From: JBOHCT01 sp050699055
GTDB lineage: Bacteria > Actinomycetota > Actinomycetes > Streptosporangiales > JBOHCT01
DNA: 36,989 bases
NCBI GenBank assembly: GCA_050699055.1
Contig: JBOHCT010000016.1
Coordinates: forward strand, 1 to 36,989
Reading direction: 5' to 3'
Shown: one piece after another, positions 1-8,067 of the stretch
Layout of the letters: the number at the start of each line of letters is the position of its first letter
How positions within the stretch are numbered: the stretch's first letter is position 1
Made by a program: the position numbers and the translations under genes
Notes under the pieces: generated by a model
Databases searched by the model: none
The model's input: the letters and a program-made list of their open reading frames with translations, nothing else
What the model was told of the DNA's origin: nothing

Positions 1-45
1 AGGCCAGGCAGGTCCGGGGGCAAGTCAGGCACGAGGACACCTCCA

Positions 46-74
46 TAATCTGAGTCACAACATCACTCGGATTA
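46..74. repeat. Imperfect inverted repeat, operator- or hairpin-like
   Basis: Ten-base arms at 46-55 and 65-74 pair with one mismatch around a nine-base spacer. No gene is visible in the first 297 bases. The element could be an operator or promoter-proximal dyad for a gene left of the window, or a transcript-end hairpin. The sequence alone does not decide. Confidence 0.4.
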
Positions 75-185
75 GCGTCCCGACCTGCACACAGCCAAAC
101 ACCTCACAATTCAGTCGTGCACCCGTGACCGTTCGTGTACGCCGGCTCTACGCTGACCGCTCCCAGCCCCGCCTCCGCCGAAGTT

Positions 186-265
186 GATCACGTTTACCTT
201 TGAAATAGCCGAAACCGCGCCGGAATTGCCCCGACCTGGGGGTCACCAGCAAGGTAAACATGATC
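186..265. repeat. 80-base structured palindromic element
   Basis: Fifteen-base outer arms (186-200, GATCACGTTTACCTT; 251-265) are complementary with one mismatch and enclose about 50 bases. Inside is a further short stem, GACC (233-236) with GGTC (241-244). It lies 33 bases past the stop of the minus-strand HhH-GPD gene. The layout fits a small repeated palindromic element or structured 3' end, and it could also act as a bidirectional terminator. That the element recurs in related genomes is my suspicion and not seen here, because only one copy is in the window. Confidence 0.5.
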
Positions 266-297
266 GCGAAGTCGCCACCCCGGCGCTCGCGGGCGGG

Positions 298-945
298 TCA
301 GGCGGCCGCGCGTACGGTCGCGGCGAGGTCGGCGTCGCGGGCGACACGCACGAGCGCGCTGGCGAGCCGGGGCAGATCGGCGCCGTCCACGAGCTCGCCG
401 AGCTTGTGCGGGTCCTCGGGAAGCCCGAGCGCGCCGGCTCCCTGGATCCCCTTCTTGTCGATCGACGGGCGCAGCGCGGGCCATGCGCCCTGCACCTCGC
501 GGAAGAAGATGCTGGCCCCGGTGTCGCCGATGCCCTTCACCTCCTTGACCAGGGTGCGCATGCGGCGCGGGTCGTCGTCCGCCTCCTCGGCCATCCGGCG
601 CAGGTCACCGCGGTACCGATCGAGGATCATGGTCGCCGACTCGCCGAGCGTCGTCGACGTGCTCTCGTCGTAGCGGCGGTAACCGCCCCTCCCGAGCGCG
701 TCGACCCGCTCTTGCCACCCCGCGTCGGCCATCCTCCGCGGTGTCGTGAAGCCTGCTCGGAACAGCTCCCGCGCCGTGGCGATCGCGATCTTTCCGGAGA
801 TCCGGGCGGAGAGAAGCTGAGCCAGGACGAGCACCTGGTAGAGAGGGGCCGGTTTATTGTCGACCCGGATACCGGCGTCCTCCGCGAACGTCGTCCCCGC
901 GCGGTCCAACAGCACACGGACGGTGTCCTCCTGCCTGGCTACCAC
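298..945 (-). CDS. HhH-GPD-type base-excision-repair-like protein
   Basis: This 215-residue protein resembles the endonuclease III/DNA glycosylase superfamily. A helix-hairpin-helix is visible at about residues 132-150 (VKEVKGIGDTGAS). The catalytic Asp of the GPD loop is probably Asp163 in PSIDKKGIQG, followed by a helix like those after the family's VDTH segment. No iron-sulfur Cys cluster is present, so it belongs to a cluster-free branch. The expected role is recognition or excision of damaged bases in cytoplasmic DNA, but substrate and activity cannot be told. The start is a GTG with only a weak ribosome site, so the N-terminus is uncertain. It lies just past the metabolic cluster on the same strand, with no functional link visible. 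Confidence 0.72.
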   Translation of the reverse strand: MVARQEDTVRVLLDRAGTTFAEDAGIRVDNKPAPLYQVLVLAQLLSARISGKIAIATARELFRAGFTTPRRMADAGWQERVDALGRGGYRRYDESTSTTLGESATMILDRYRGDLRRMAEEADDDPRRMRTLVKEVKGIGDTGASIFFREVQGAWPALRPSIDKKGIQGAGALGLPEDPHKLGELVDGADLPRLASALVRVARDADLAATVRAAA

Positions 946-1015
946 GGCCCATCACGCCCTCCGGTCGAAGAGTGCGGGCAGCTCGCTCACGGTCTGCCAT
1001 ACCCGACTACGGACA

Positions 1016-1042
1016 CCTCCACGCGGCACCCTGTGGTGGAGG
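1016..1042 (-). terminator. Hairpin after the KARI-like gene
   Basis: CCTCCAC (1016-1022) pairs with GTGGAGG (1036-1042) around a 13-base loop. It starts about a dozen bases past the minus-strand stop at 1055. There is no U-run, as is common for actinomycete terminators. A modest call. Confidence 0.35.
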
Positions 1043-1054
1043 CGTACGCAGTGA

Positions 1055-2050
1055 TCAGGGAGAGAGACGAGACGCGCGCACGCCCCGCTCGGCTTCGGCC
1101 ATCGGGTGGACGAGGGCTCGGGCGCGCAGCTCGTCGAGCCGGCCCGTCCCCTCGGCCCGGACTCCCGACCACTCCCGGGCGAACGCCCCGGAGAGGATGT
1201 CGTCGTGCAGCACGCGGGCGAACCTGCTCCGCAGCTCGGTCGTGTCGAGGCCGGCCAGTCCGCGCAGCTGGCCGTACTGACTGGTCTGCGAGTGCAGCGG
1301 TAGCTGGCCGAACAACCCCATCTCGGCGACCCTGGTGAAGATCTCCGCCGGCTCGTACGACAGGTACATCTCGGACAGGATCGCGTCGTCGCTGAAGCCC
1401 GCCTCGCTCAGCACCTCGTACCCGACCCGGAACGCGGCGAGCAGCAGCGGCCAGACCGCCTGCTCGCTGAACAGGTCGAGCGCGGCCTCCTCGCGGACGG
1501 ACGAGGCAACCGCCCCGGCTCGCGTGGCACCGATCCCCTTGGCCACCGCCAGCGCGTCGTCGAGCGCGTGCCCGGTCGCGTCGCGTTCGGCGGAGACGAA
1601 GCAGGGACAGCCCTCACCCGAGAGGTACCGCGAGCGGACCGCGTCCCCGATCATGCGGGGCGCGACCATCACCACGTCGACGCCGTCGGGCACGTCGAGC
1701 AGCCCGAAGGCCACGTTGTAGCCGGAGGCCACGACGAGCGTGTCGCCCGCGCGCAGGCCCGGCGCGATCTCGGCGCGGAACAGCTCGGGCTGCGCCTCGT
1801 CGGGGACGAGCAGCAGCACGACGTCGCCGCGGGTCGCGGCCTCGGCGATCGACAAGGTGTCGAAGCCGGCCGCGACCGCACGCGGCCGGTACTCGTCGTC
1901 GCGGTTGCCGACCACGACCCGGCTGACCCCGCTGTCGCGGAGGTTCTGGGCCTGCGCGGCGCCCTGGTTGCCGTAGCCGAGCACCGCGACGATCCGGTCC
2001 GCCAGACGACCCACATCGGCGTCGGTGTCGGCGTAGATGGTCGCGCGCAT
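1055..2050 (-). CDS. Ketol-acid reductoisomerase-like NAD(P)-dependent enzyme with altered active site
   Basis: This 331-residue protein has the two-part architecture of class I KARI (IlvC). An N-terminal Rossmann fold carries GYGNQG (25-30), and the C-terminal helical knot carries DLFSEQAVW, which matches the Asp/Glu metal site of IlvC. The IlvC segment around the catalytic His (usually PKGPGH) reads PRMIGD here, so that His is replaced by Asp. The second acidic pair is spaced unusually (EMYLSYE). It may therefore not carry out branched-chain amino acid synthesis. The ATG at 2050 follows GAGAGGTGACC and lies six bases past the cyclase stop, so the two genes form an operon. It is probably a reductase or isomerase acting on the cyclase product or a related 2-keto or hydroxy acid; that is inference. 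Confidence 0.75.
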   Translation of the reverse strand: MRATIYADTDADVGRLADRIVAVLGYGNQGAAQAQNLRDSGVSRVVVGNRDDEYRPRAVAAGFDTLSIAEAATRGDVVLLLVPDEAQPELFRAEIAPGLRAGDTLVVASGYNVAFGLLDVPDGVDVVMVAPRMIGDAVRSRYLSGEGCPCFVSAERDATGHALDDALAVAKGIGATRAGAVASSVREEAALDLFSEQAVWPLLLAAFRVGYEVLSEAGFSDDAILSEMYLSYEPAEIFTRVAEMGLFGQLPLHSQTSQYGQLRGLAGLDTTELRSRFARVLHDDILSGAFAREWSGVRAEGTGRLDELRARALVHPMAEAERGVRASRLSP

Positions 2051-2055
2051 GAGGG

Positions 2056-2895
2056 TCACCTCTCTCGCGGGACGAAGGCGAAGGCCCGGCCCGGCGCCCC
2101 CGTGCCGTGGCGCAGCTTGAGCGGCGCGAAGCAGAACCACGCCCCGCGCACCGGCAGCGCGTCGAGCCCGGTGAGCGCCTCGATGTAGACAGCTCCCCCG
2201 CTGAGCCCAGTGACATGCACCGGACCGCCGTCGTGTGACGAGCCCATCGACGGCGCGTCGGTGCCCACGCAGCGCACGCCGCGCTCGAGCAGCAGCTCCA
2301 TCGTGTCGACATCGGGCGCCGGCCAGCCCGCGGCGGTCTTCGTCACGAGCACGTCGTAGACGTACCCGCTGCCCGCGTCGCCGGTCAGGTAGCGGGCGTC
2401 CCAGCCGGTGCGGAACAGCACGATCTCGCCCTCACGCAGCCGCCCGTTGGTCTCCTCCCAGGAGGTCACGACCCGGGGCCCGATACACGGGCTCACCCCC
2501 GGCGTCCCACCCGGCAGGTCGGCGGGTACGTCGATCACCGCGGCGGCGCCCATGAGCTGGTCGAGGCCGATGCCGTCGGCGTGGACGTCGCCCATCGGCC
2601 CGGCGTTCGGGAGGCCCGAGCCTGGCGGGGGTAGGAAGTGAGCCGGAGCGTCCACGTGCGTGCCGGTGTGCTCGTCGATCAACAGCCACCGCGTCTGGTA
2701 CGGACCGCCCCGCGACCGCACCGGCGCCGCTGCGGCATCGCGGTCCTCGAAGTAGTTGAATGTCTTGTGCTGGTAAGGCATATGCCTCGACCACCAGCAC
2801 GGCAGGTCCTCGGCGACCAGCAGGGTGCAGTCGACGAGCTCGTGCCCGTCGAGACCAGGTGCGCGACCGGGGGCGCGCGTGGATGCTTCTGCCAC
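2056..2895 (-). CDS. Cyclase/kynurenine-formamidase-like metal-dependent hydrolase
   Basis: This 279-residue protein belongs to the cyclase superfamily, which includes kynurenine formamidase and isatin hydrolase. The signature HTGTHVDAPAHF lies at residues 76-87, giving metal ligands His76, His80, Asp82 and His86. A second conserved patch, VGTDAPSMGSSHDGG, follows in the C-terminal half. These enzymes hydrolyse amides or cyclic amides with a divalent metal such as Mn or Zn. The start is a GTG with a strong GGAAGGAG ribosome site. It is the first gene of a minus-strand pair with the KARI-like gene and is divergent from the amidohydrolase across 157 bases, so the four genes are probably co-controlled. 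The substrate is unknown. Confidence 0.82.
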   Translation of the reverse strand: MAEASTRAPGRAPGLDGHELVDCTLLVAEDLPCWWSRHMPYQHKTFNYFEDRDAAAAPVRSRGGPYQTRWLLIDEHTGTHVDAPAHFLPPPGSGLPNAGPMGDVHADGIGLDQLMGAAAVIDVPADLPGGTPGVSPCIGPRVVTSWEETNGRLREGEIVLFRTGWDARYLTGDAGSGYVYDVLVTKTAAGWPAPDVDTMELLLERGVRCVGTDAPSMGSSHDGGPVHVTGLSGGAVYIEALTGLDALPVRGAWFCFAPLKLRHGTGAPGRAFAFVPRER

Positions 2896-3052
2896 GTCTC
2901 ACTCCTTCCGCAAACCGTCGCCCCCGAGCTTGCCGGATCGTCGCCGCGAGATCGAGCCGCGCCGCGACCTCGGCGCGGTGACAGCCGCCCGTCACGCCAC
3001 ATCCGCCGTGCGGCATGCTGGAGAACGATCATTCCCGCGGGGAAGGATTCGC
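2896..3052. promoter_or_regulatory. Divergent promoter region of the cyclase and amidohydrolase operons
   Basis: This 157-base gap separates two divergent starts (GTG at 2895 and ATG at 3053), each with a purine-rich ribosome site. Promoters for both operons must lie here or overlap it. I see no convincing consensus boxes or clear dyad. Confidence 0.4.
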
Positions 3053-4285
3053 ATGGAACGCATTGAGGCACCTCTGCTCGTGCCCGGCCGAGGGGAGCCG
3101 GTCCACGACGGCGTCGTCGTACTGGACGGCGCCACGATCACGTACGCGGGGCCGGCGGCGAGCGCACCCGCGACGCCGGCCGCCACGGTTACCCGCACCG
3201 CCGCCGTCATGCCCGGCCTGTGGGACTGCCACGGCCACCTCATGGGCGTGCGCACCCTCGACCTCGACCGCCTTCCCCACGAACCTGTCGCGGTGCGGGC
3301 CGCCCGCGGCGCCCGGGACCTCAGCGCGGCCCTCGACGCCGGCGTCACGTCCGTACGCGAGGTCGGCGGCCTCGGCGTGTACCTCGCCCGCGCGGTGAAC
3401 GAGGGGCTGCTCGACGGGCCGGACGTGTACGCCGCCGGCTCGATCCTCAGTACCACCGGAGGCCACGGCGACCTGCACTCGCTGCCGCTGCGCTGGATGG
3501 CCGACACCGGCCGGGCCGGTGCGGACGGACGACTGTGCGACGGCGTCGCCGACTGCATGCGCGCCGCCCGGGAGCAGCTGCGGCTGAACGCGAGGGTCAT
3601 CAAGGTCTGCGCGTCCGGCGGGGTGATGTCCGAGGTGGACGACCCCATCCACCAGCAGTTCACCGTCGCGGAGCTGCGGGCGATCGTCGAGGTCGCGACG
3701 ATGGCCGACCGTGTCGTCGCGGCGCACTGCCACGGCAAGCCCGGCATGATGGCCGCGCTCGAGGCGGGAGTGCGCACGATCGAGCACGGCACGTACCTCG
3801 ACGACGAGGTGTGCGACGCGATGCGCGAGACCGGAGCGTTGCTGGTCCCCACGCGCACGATCGTGGCGGAGATCCTCACCGACGGCGGGGCGCCTCCCTA
3901 CGCGATGGACAAGCTGCGCGGCATCGCCGACCGCCACGCCAAGGCCGTAGCATTGGCCCACGAGCGCGGGGTCACGATCGCGTCGGGTACAGATATCGCC
4001 TTGTCCGGGCAGGAACTGCCCAACTCGTGGGGACGCAACGGCCGCGAGCTGCCCCTCCTGGTCCAGGCGGGACTCACCCCGCTGGAGGCGATCGAGGCGG
4101 CCACGGCGAGCGGGCCGCTCACGCTCGGGCCGCAGGCGCCGAGGAGCGGACAGCTCGCGGAGGGGCACGACGCGGACGTCCTCACCCTCGATGCCGATCC
4201 CACGGCGAACATCGACGTACTGGCCGACCCGACCCACATCGTCGGCGTCTGGAAGGCGGGGCGGCCGGTCAAGGACGTGTCATAG
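3053..4285 (+). CDS. Amidohydrolase-family metal-dependent hydrolase (imidazolonepropionase/prolidase-like)
   Basis: This 410-residue protein has a complete binuclear amidohydrolase site: HGH (His60, His62) in GLWDCHGHLMG, Lys184 in VIKVCASGG (the likely carbamylated bridge), His225 in AAHCHG, His245 in TIEHGTY and Asp314 in SGTDIA. Length and layout match the branch of imidazolonepropionases and Xaa-Pro dipeptidase-like enzymes, which cleave cyclic or dipeptide amide bonds in the cytoplasm. I chose the ATG at 3053, after GGGGAAGG, over longer readings because the family N-terminus (a small beta sandwich) starts there. An SDR gene follows after 35 bases. With the divergent cyclase it suggests stepwise ring opening or hydrolysis of one compound; the substrate is not deducible. 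Confidence 0.85.
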   Translation: MERIEAPLLVPGRGEPVHDGVVVLDGATITYAGPAASAPATPAATVTRTAAVMPGLWDCHGHLMGVRTLDLDRLPHEPVAVRAARGARDLSAALDAGVTSVREVGGLGVYLARAVNEGLLDGPDVYAAGSILSTTGGHGDLHSLPLRWMADTGRAGADGRLCDGVADCMRAAREQLRLNARVIKVCASGGVMSEVDDPIHQQFTVAELRAIVEVATMADRVVAAHCHGKPGMMAALEAGVRTIEHGTYLDDEVCDAMRETGALLVPTRTIVAEILTDGGAPPYAMDKLRGIADRHAKAVALAHERGVTIASGTDIALSGQELPNSWGRNGRELPLLVQAGLTPLEAIEAATASGPLTLGPQAPRSGQLAEGHDADVLTLDADPTANIDVLADPTHIVGVWKAGRPVKDVS

Positions 4286-4320
4286 CCTTGCGAGACAGGC
4301 CGGACCGGAGGTGAGTTCAC

Positions 4321-5067
4321 ATGGCGGGTCGCGCGGTACTGGTGACCGGTGCATCCCGCGGGATCGGCCGGGTCGTGGCCCGGGCGTTCGCCGCGGCCGG
4401 CGACCGCGTCGCCGTGCACTTCGGGTCCTCTCGCGACGCCGCGGAGGCGACGTACTCCGCGCTCCCCGGCGAGGGCCACATCGTGGTCGAGGCCGACTTC
4501 GCGGACCCGGAGGCCGTACGCCGAGCGGTCGACGAGGCGGCGGAGAAGCTCGGCGGCCTCGACATCCTGGTGAACAACGCGGGGGTCTATCTCGAGCAGC
4601 CCGTCGACGAGGGCTCCTACGAAGAGTGGCTGGAGCACTGGCGGGAGACGATCGACGTGAACCTGATCGGCGCCGCCAACGCGATCTGGTGCGCGGCACG
4701 CCACATGCTCCCGGCCGGCGGCGGGCGGATCGTCAACGTCTCCTCTCGCGGCGCGTACCGCGGCGAGCCACGTCACCCCGCGTACGGCGCGAGCAAGGCC
4801 GGGCTCAACGCGCTCGGCCAGTCGATGGCCCAGGCGCTCGGTCCCCACGGCATCGGGGTCCTGACGCTCGCCCCCGGTTACGTCGAGACGGAGATGGTGA
4901 ACGGCACCCTGCGGGAGCGGGGCGAGGAGATCTTGCAGCAGAGCCCGTTCGGCCGCATCGCGCGGCCGGAGGAGGTAGCCCATGCCGTGCTCTTCCTCGC
5001 CTCCCCCGAGGCGGAGTTCGCCAGCGGAGCCGTACTCGACCTCAACGGCGCGTCCTACCTACGCTGA
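4321..5067 (+). CDS. SDR family oxidoreductase (FabG-like)
   Basis: This 248-residue classical short-chain dehydrogenase has the cofactor motif TGASRGIG (9-16), NNAG in the central strand, and the catalytic Ser141, Tyr155 and Lys159 (YGASK). A C-terminal segment of the kind that closes over the substrate follows. It should reduce or oxidise a carbonyl/hydroxyl pair with NAD(P)H. HFGSS after the second strand does not settle cofactor choice. The ATG at 4321 has a strong GGAGGTGA site. It is probably co-transcribed with the amidohydrolase and works with the KARI-like enzyme in one pathway. Fatty-acid synthesis (FabG itself) is unlikely here, because no acyl-carrier or condensing genes are nearby. 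Confidence 0.88.
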   Translation: MAGRAVLVTGASRGIGRVVARAFAAAGDRVAVHFGSSRDAAEATYSALPGEGHIVVEADFADPEAVRRAVDEAAEKLGGLDILVNNAGVYLEQPVDEGSYEEWLEHWRETIDVNLIGAANAIWCAARHMLPAGGGRIVNVSSRGAYRGEPRHPAYGASKAGLNALGQSMAQALGPHGIGVLTLAPGYVETEMVNGTLRERGEEILQQSPFGRIARPEEVAHAVLFLASPEAEFASGAVLDLNGASYLR

Positions 5068-5132
5068 ACCTCCGCTGAGCCCCTGTGGCCACACCCGGTG
5101 AACCAACAGCGCGCACCGCGCGTTATGCGGGT

Positions 5133-6683
5133 ATGAGCCGCCGTGCCCTCGTCCCGGGCCTGGTCGGCCTGCTCTCCGCCGCCGTCGCCCTGGGCGTGGC
5201 CGAACTGGCGACGGCGTTCACCCGGCCGGAGGCGTTCCCGGTCTCCGCCGTCGGCGCTGTCGTCATCGACCACGTGCCCGCGCCGGTCAAGGACTTCGCG
5301 ATCGCGACCTTCGGCACGTCCGACAAGCTCGCCCTCATCATCGGCATCCTCGTGCTGCTCGCGCTCTTCGGGTTCGCGATCGGGGTCGCGGCCCGGCGGA
5401 GCCTTCCTCTCGGCGTGGCCGGCGTCGCGCTGTTCGGGGCGATCGGGGTCGCGGCGGCGGCTGTCCGGCCCGACGGGCGGACCGCCGACGTACTGCCGTC
5501 CGCGCTGGGCGCGGCCGCCGGCATGATCGCCCTCGCCCTGCTGAGCGGGACAGCACCGCGCGGGACGGGGACAGCACCGCGCACGGCGGGGGCGGGGCGG
5601 CGCCCGATGGAGCCGGCCGTGGGGACCGACCGGCGAAGCTTCCTTCTCGCTGGGATGGGGGTCGGGGCCCTCGCCCTCGCGAGCGGCGGCGTCGGACGGG
5701 TGCTGGTCGACCAGAGCCGCGTCGCGTCGTGGCGGTCGGCGGTCCACCTCCCCAAACCGGCGCATCCCGCTCCGCCGCTCCCCCACGGCGTCCATCCGGA
5801 CGTCCCCGGGCTCGCCTCGTTCGTCACGCCGAACCGGTCCTTTTACCGCGTCGACACCGCGCTGGTACTGCCGCACGTCTCGCCAGGCAAGTGGACGCTC
5901 AGGATCCACGGCATGGTCGACAGGGAGGTCGAGCTGACCTTCGACGAGCTGTTGCGCCGGCCGATGATCGAGCGGGACATCACGCTGACGTGCGTGTCGA
6001 ACGAGGTGAACGGCGGGCTCGTCGGCAACGCCCGCTGGCTCGGCTTCCCCCTCGCCGACCTGCTGCGCGAGGCGGGCGTCCACCGCGACGCGGACCAGAT
6101 ACTCTCTCGCTCCTCTAACGGGTGGACCTGCGGTACCCCCACGGCCGTGGTGATGGACGGGCGCGACGCGATGCTCGCGGTCGGGATGAACGGCCAGCCG
6201 CTGCCGGTCGCGCACGGCTTCCCCGCCCGCATGGTCGTCCCCGGCCTGTACGGGTACGTGTCCGCCACGAAATGGGTCGTGGACATCGAGCTGACCCGCT
6301 TCGCCGACGCGCGGGCCTACTGGGCGCAGCGCGGCTGGGCGGTCAAGGGACCCATCCACACCATGTCCCGCATCGACAGACCCCTGTCGGATGTCCGCGC
6401 GGGGCGGGTCGCCGTCGCCGGCGTCGCCTGGGCCCAGCACCGCGGCATCGAGCGGGTCGAAGTGCGGGTCGACGACGGCCCCTGGCACGACGCGCGGCTC
6501 GCCGCCGTCCCATCGATCGACACCTGGCGGCAGTGGGTGTACGAGTGGGACGCGAGGCCCGGTACGCACCGCCTGCAGGCACGCGCGACCGACCGTACGG
6601 GCGCCACGCAGACACCCCTCGAGTCGCCCACGGTCCCCGACGGCGCGACCGGCTGGCCCACAGTCCACGTCACCGCCACGTAG
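5133..6683 (+). CDS. Membrane-anchored molybdopterin-dependent oxidoreductase (sulfite-oxidase fold)
   Basis: This 516-residue protein has about four hydrophobic segments in its first 135 residues, then a loop, then an RRSFLLAGMGVGALAL segment (about 167-182) that looks like a twin-arginine anchor. The rest is a sulfite-oxidase/YedY-type catalytic domain. Cys287 in TLTCVSNEVNG is the expected Mo-binding Cys, and a C-terminal dimerisation (Mo-co) domain follows. The catalytic part should lie outside the membrane. No heme domain is seen, so electrons must go to another partner. The start is uncertain: ATG 5133 or GTG 5085, neither with a good ribosome site. It may be read through from the upstream SDR gene, only 65 bases away. 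The substrate is unknown. Confidence 0.82.
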   Translation: MSRRALVPGLVGLLSAAVALGVAELATAFTRPEAFPVSAVGAVVIDHVPAPVKDFAIATFGTSDKLALIIGILVLLALFGFAIGVAARRSLPLGVAGVALFGAIGVAAAAVRPDGRTADVLPSALGAAAGMIALALLSGTAPRGTGTAPRTAGAGRRPMEPAVGTDRRSFLLAGMGVGALALASGGVGRVLVDQSRVASWRSAVHLPKPAHPAPPLPHGVHPDVPGLASFVTPNRSFYRVDTALVLPHVSPGKWTLRIHGMVDREVELTFDELLRRPMIERDITLTCVSNEVNGGLVGNARWLGFPLADLLREAGVHRDADQILSRSSNGWTCGTPTAVVMDGRDAMLAVGMNGQPLPVAHGFPARMVVPGLYGYVSATKWVVDIELTRFADARAYWAQRGWAVKGPIHTMSRIDRPLSDVRAGRVAVAGVAWAQHRGIERVEVRVDDGPWHDARLAAVPSIDTWRQWVYEWDARPGTHRLQARATDRTGATQTPLESPTVPDGATGWPTVHVTAT

Positions 6684-6701
6684 CGTCCGGGGCTCGGCTC
6701 G

Positions 6702-6721
6702 GGGGCCATCGTTACGGCCCC
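6702..6721 (+). terminator. GC-rich hairpin after the Mo-oxidoreductase gene
   Basis: GGGGCC (6702-6707) pairs with GGCCCC (6716-6721) around an eight-base loop, 18 bases past the stop. No U-run is present. A plausible intrinsic or pausing terminator. Confidence 0.45.
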
Positions 6722-6865
6722 GTCTCTGGCGTGCTCGGCGAGGCGACGCTGCGCCAGCGCGTCGGGGCCGCTGGCGTGATGCGGGGGCAGCTCAAGCGGC
6801 TGCTCCACGATGCCGAGCGGCCCAAGGTCACCCTCCAGGTGCCCGGCCGCCTCGACCACGGCTGA
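6719..6865 (+). pseudogene. Remnant of a DUF5753 (XRE-family) regulator
   Basis: One frame here reads VLGEATLRQRVGAAGVMRGQ and then LKRLLHDAERPKVTLQV before a stop. This is the hallmark core of DUF5753, the C-terminal domain of actinomycete XRE regulators that normally follows an N-terminal helix-turn-helix and about 90 other residues. Nothing upstream encodes the HTH, and the domain ends early after VPGRLDHG. It is a gene fragment with no evident start, left by deletion. The typical partner, a DUF397 protein, is also absent. Confidence 0.6.
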
Positions 6866-6929
6866 CGGCTGCCCTAGCGTCGGCGCCTATAGCGCGTACC
6901 GGCCGTTCGCCGCGTATACGGTCGGACCC

Positions 6930-7406
6930 ATGGCCGACCAGATCGACACCGCGCAGCTCGCCGCCATCGTCCGGACCCTCCAAAGTCAGGGCACCGACAC
7001 GGCGAACGACTCCCCTCCTGATCGGCTTACCGTGACCGCAAGGCTCGCGGGTATCGCCGAAAGGCTTCTCCTCGACACCGTCGCGTCCGCGGCCGAAGAC
7101 CCGGGGAGCGTGTGGCCCGCTGTCGAGCGTCAGGCCATGTCCGCCGGAGGTTGGAACCTCGACCAGGCCCCTGAGGTCCTCACCCGCCGCGGCGTCCGCC
7201 TGCTGACCGCGATCGATGCGACGAGCCCCAGCGACGACCCGGTCACGACCGCGGCGGGGCTCGCGGCGGCGGCGTGCACCGACCTGCTCGACGCCCAGGC
7301 CGGCCTTACGCGGGGCGACAGCAAGCGCGCTCGGGCCTCGCTGGAGCTGGCCGCCGCTGCCCTGCACAGCCTCACCCGCGCGGCACGTTCCCTGCCCACC
7401 GGGTAG
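6930..7406 (+). CDS. Hypothetical alpha-helical protein
   Basis: This 158-residue protein is rich in Ala and Leu and has strong high-GC codon bias, so it looks like a real gene. I see no catalytic motif, signal peptide or membrane segment. The predicted character is a soluble helical bundle with a charged N-terminal third (MADQIDTAQLAAIVRTLQ). The ATG at 6930 is preceded by TATACGGTCGGACCC, a possible -10 box very close to the start, so the message may have a very short leader. It converges with the response regulator 55 bases away. No function is assigned. Confidence 0.6.
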   Translation: MADQIDTAQLAAIVRTLQSQGTDTANDSPPDRLTVTARLAGIAERLLLDTVASAAEDPGSVWPAVERQAMSAGGWNLDQAPEVLTRRGVRLLTAIDATSPSDDPVTTAAGLAAAACTDLLDAQAGLTRGDSKRARASLELAAAALHSLTRAARSLPTG

Positions 7407-7461
7407 CGCGGCACCATCACGTGCGCCAGCCGGAACCCCGTGCCTCACATGATCCGAACCG

Positions 7462-8067
7462 TTACAGCCAGCCCTGGCGCTCCGCCGTGCGCGCGGCCTC
7501 CACGCGGTTGCGGGCGTCCAGCTTCCGCATCGCTGCCGACAGGTAGTTACGGACCGTCCCCGCCGAGAGGAAGAGCCGCTCGGCGATCTCGTCGACCGTC
7601 GCGCCGTCCGCGGAGGCGGCGAGCACCTCCCGCTCGCGGGTGGACAGCGGGTTGGCGCCCACGCCGAGCGCGCTCGTCGCCAGGTCCGGGTCAACCACCG
7701 ACTCGCCGGCCGCGACCCGCCTGACCGCGTCCGCCAGTTGCTGCGCGGGCGCGTCCTTGACCAGGAAGCCCCTGGCGCCGGCGTCCATGGCGCGACGCAG
7801 GTAGCCGGGTCTGCCGAACGTCGTGAGGATGACGGGTACGCACGCTGGCGCGTCCCGGCGCAGTGCGGCCGCCGCGGCGATGCCGTCCATCCCTGGCATC
7901 TCGATGTCCAGGAGGGCCACGTCGGCCGCTGCCGTACGGGCGGCGTCCACGACCTCGCTCCCATCCGTCACCTGGGCGACCACCTCGATGTCGGGCTCCA
8001 GGTCCAGCAGCGCGGCCAGCGCCCCGAGGACCATCCCCTGGTCCTCGGCCAGCAGCACACGGATCAT
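7462..8067 (-). CDS. LuxR-family (NarL/DesR-type) response regulator
   Basis: This 201-residue protein has an N-terminal receiver domain with acidic pocket Glu8/Asp9, phospho-acceptor Asp54 (LLDIEMPGMDG) and Lys104 (FLVKDAP), then a LuxR-type HTH at about 137-195 (LSTREREVL to TVRNYLSAAMRKL). Phosphorylation by the neighbouring kinase should switch DNA binding. Its start overlaps the kinase stop by four bases (ATGA), so the pair is translationally coupled. The ABC exporter genes upstream on the same strand are the obvious targets. Inverted repeats at 11161-11179 and 9363-9418 are candidate binding sites; this is inference. Confidence 0.92.
   Translation of the reverse strand: MIRVLLAEDQGMVLGALAALLDLEPDIEVVAQVTDGSEVVDAARTAAADVALLDIEMPGMDGIAAAAALRRDAPACVPVILTTFGRPGYLRRAMDAGARGFLVKDAPAQQLADAVRRVAAGESVVDPDLATSALGVGANPLSTREREVLAASADGATVDEIAERLFLSAGTVRNYLSAAMRKLDARNRVEAARTAERQGWL

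Noticed and set aside
184..1338. A 384-codon plus-strand frame at the window start
   Set aside because: It overlaps the HhH-GPD and KARI-like genes on the other strand and shows no recognisable protein features.
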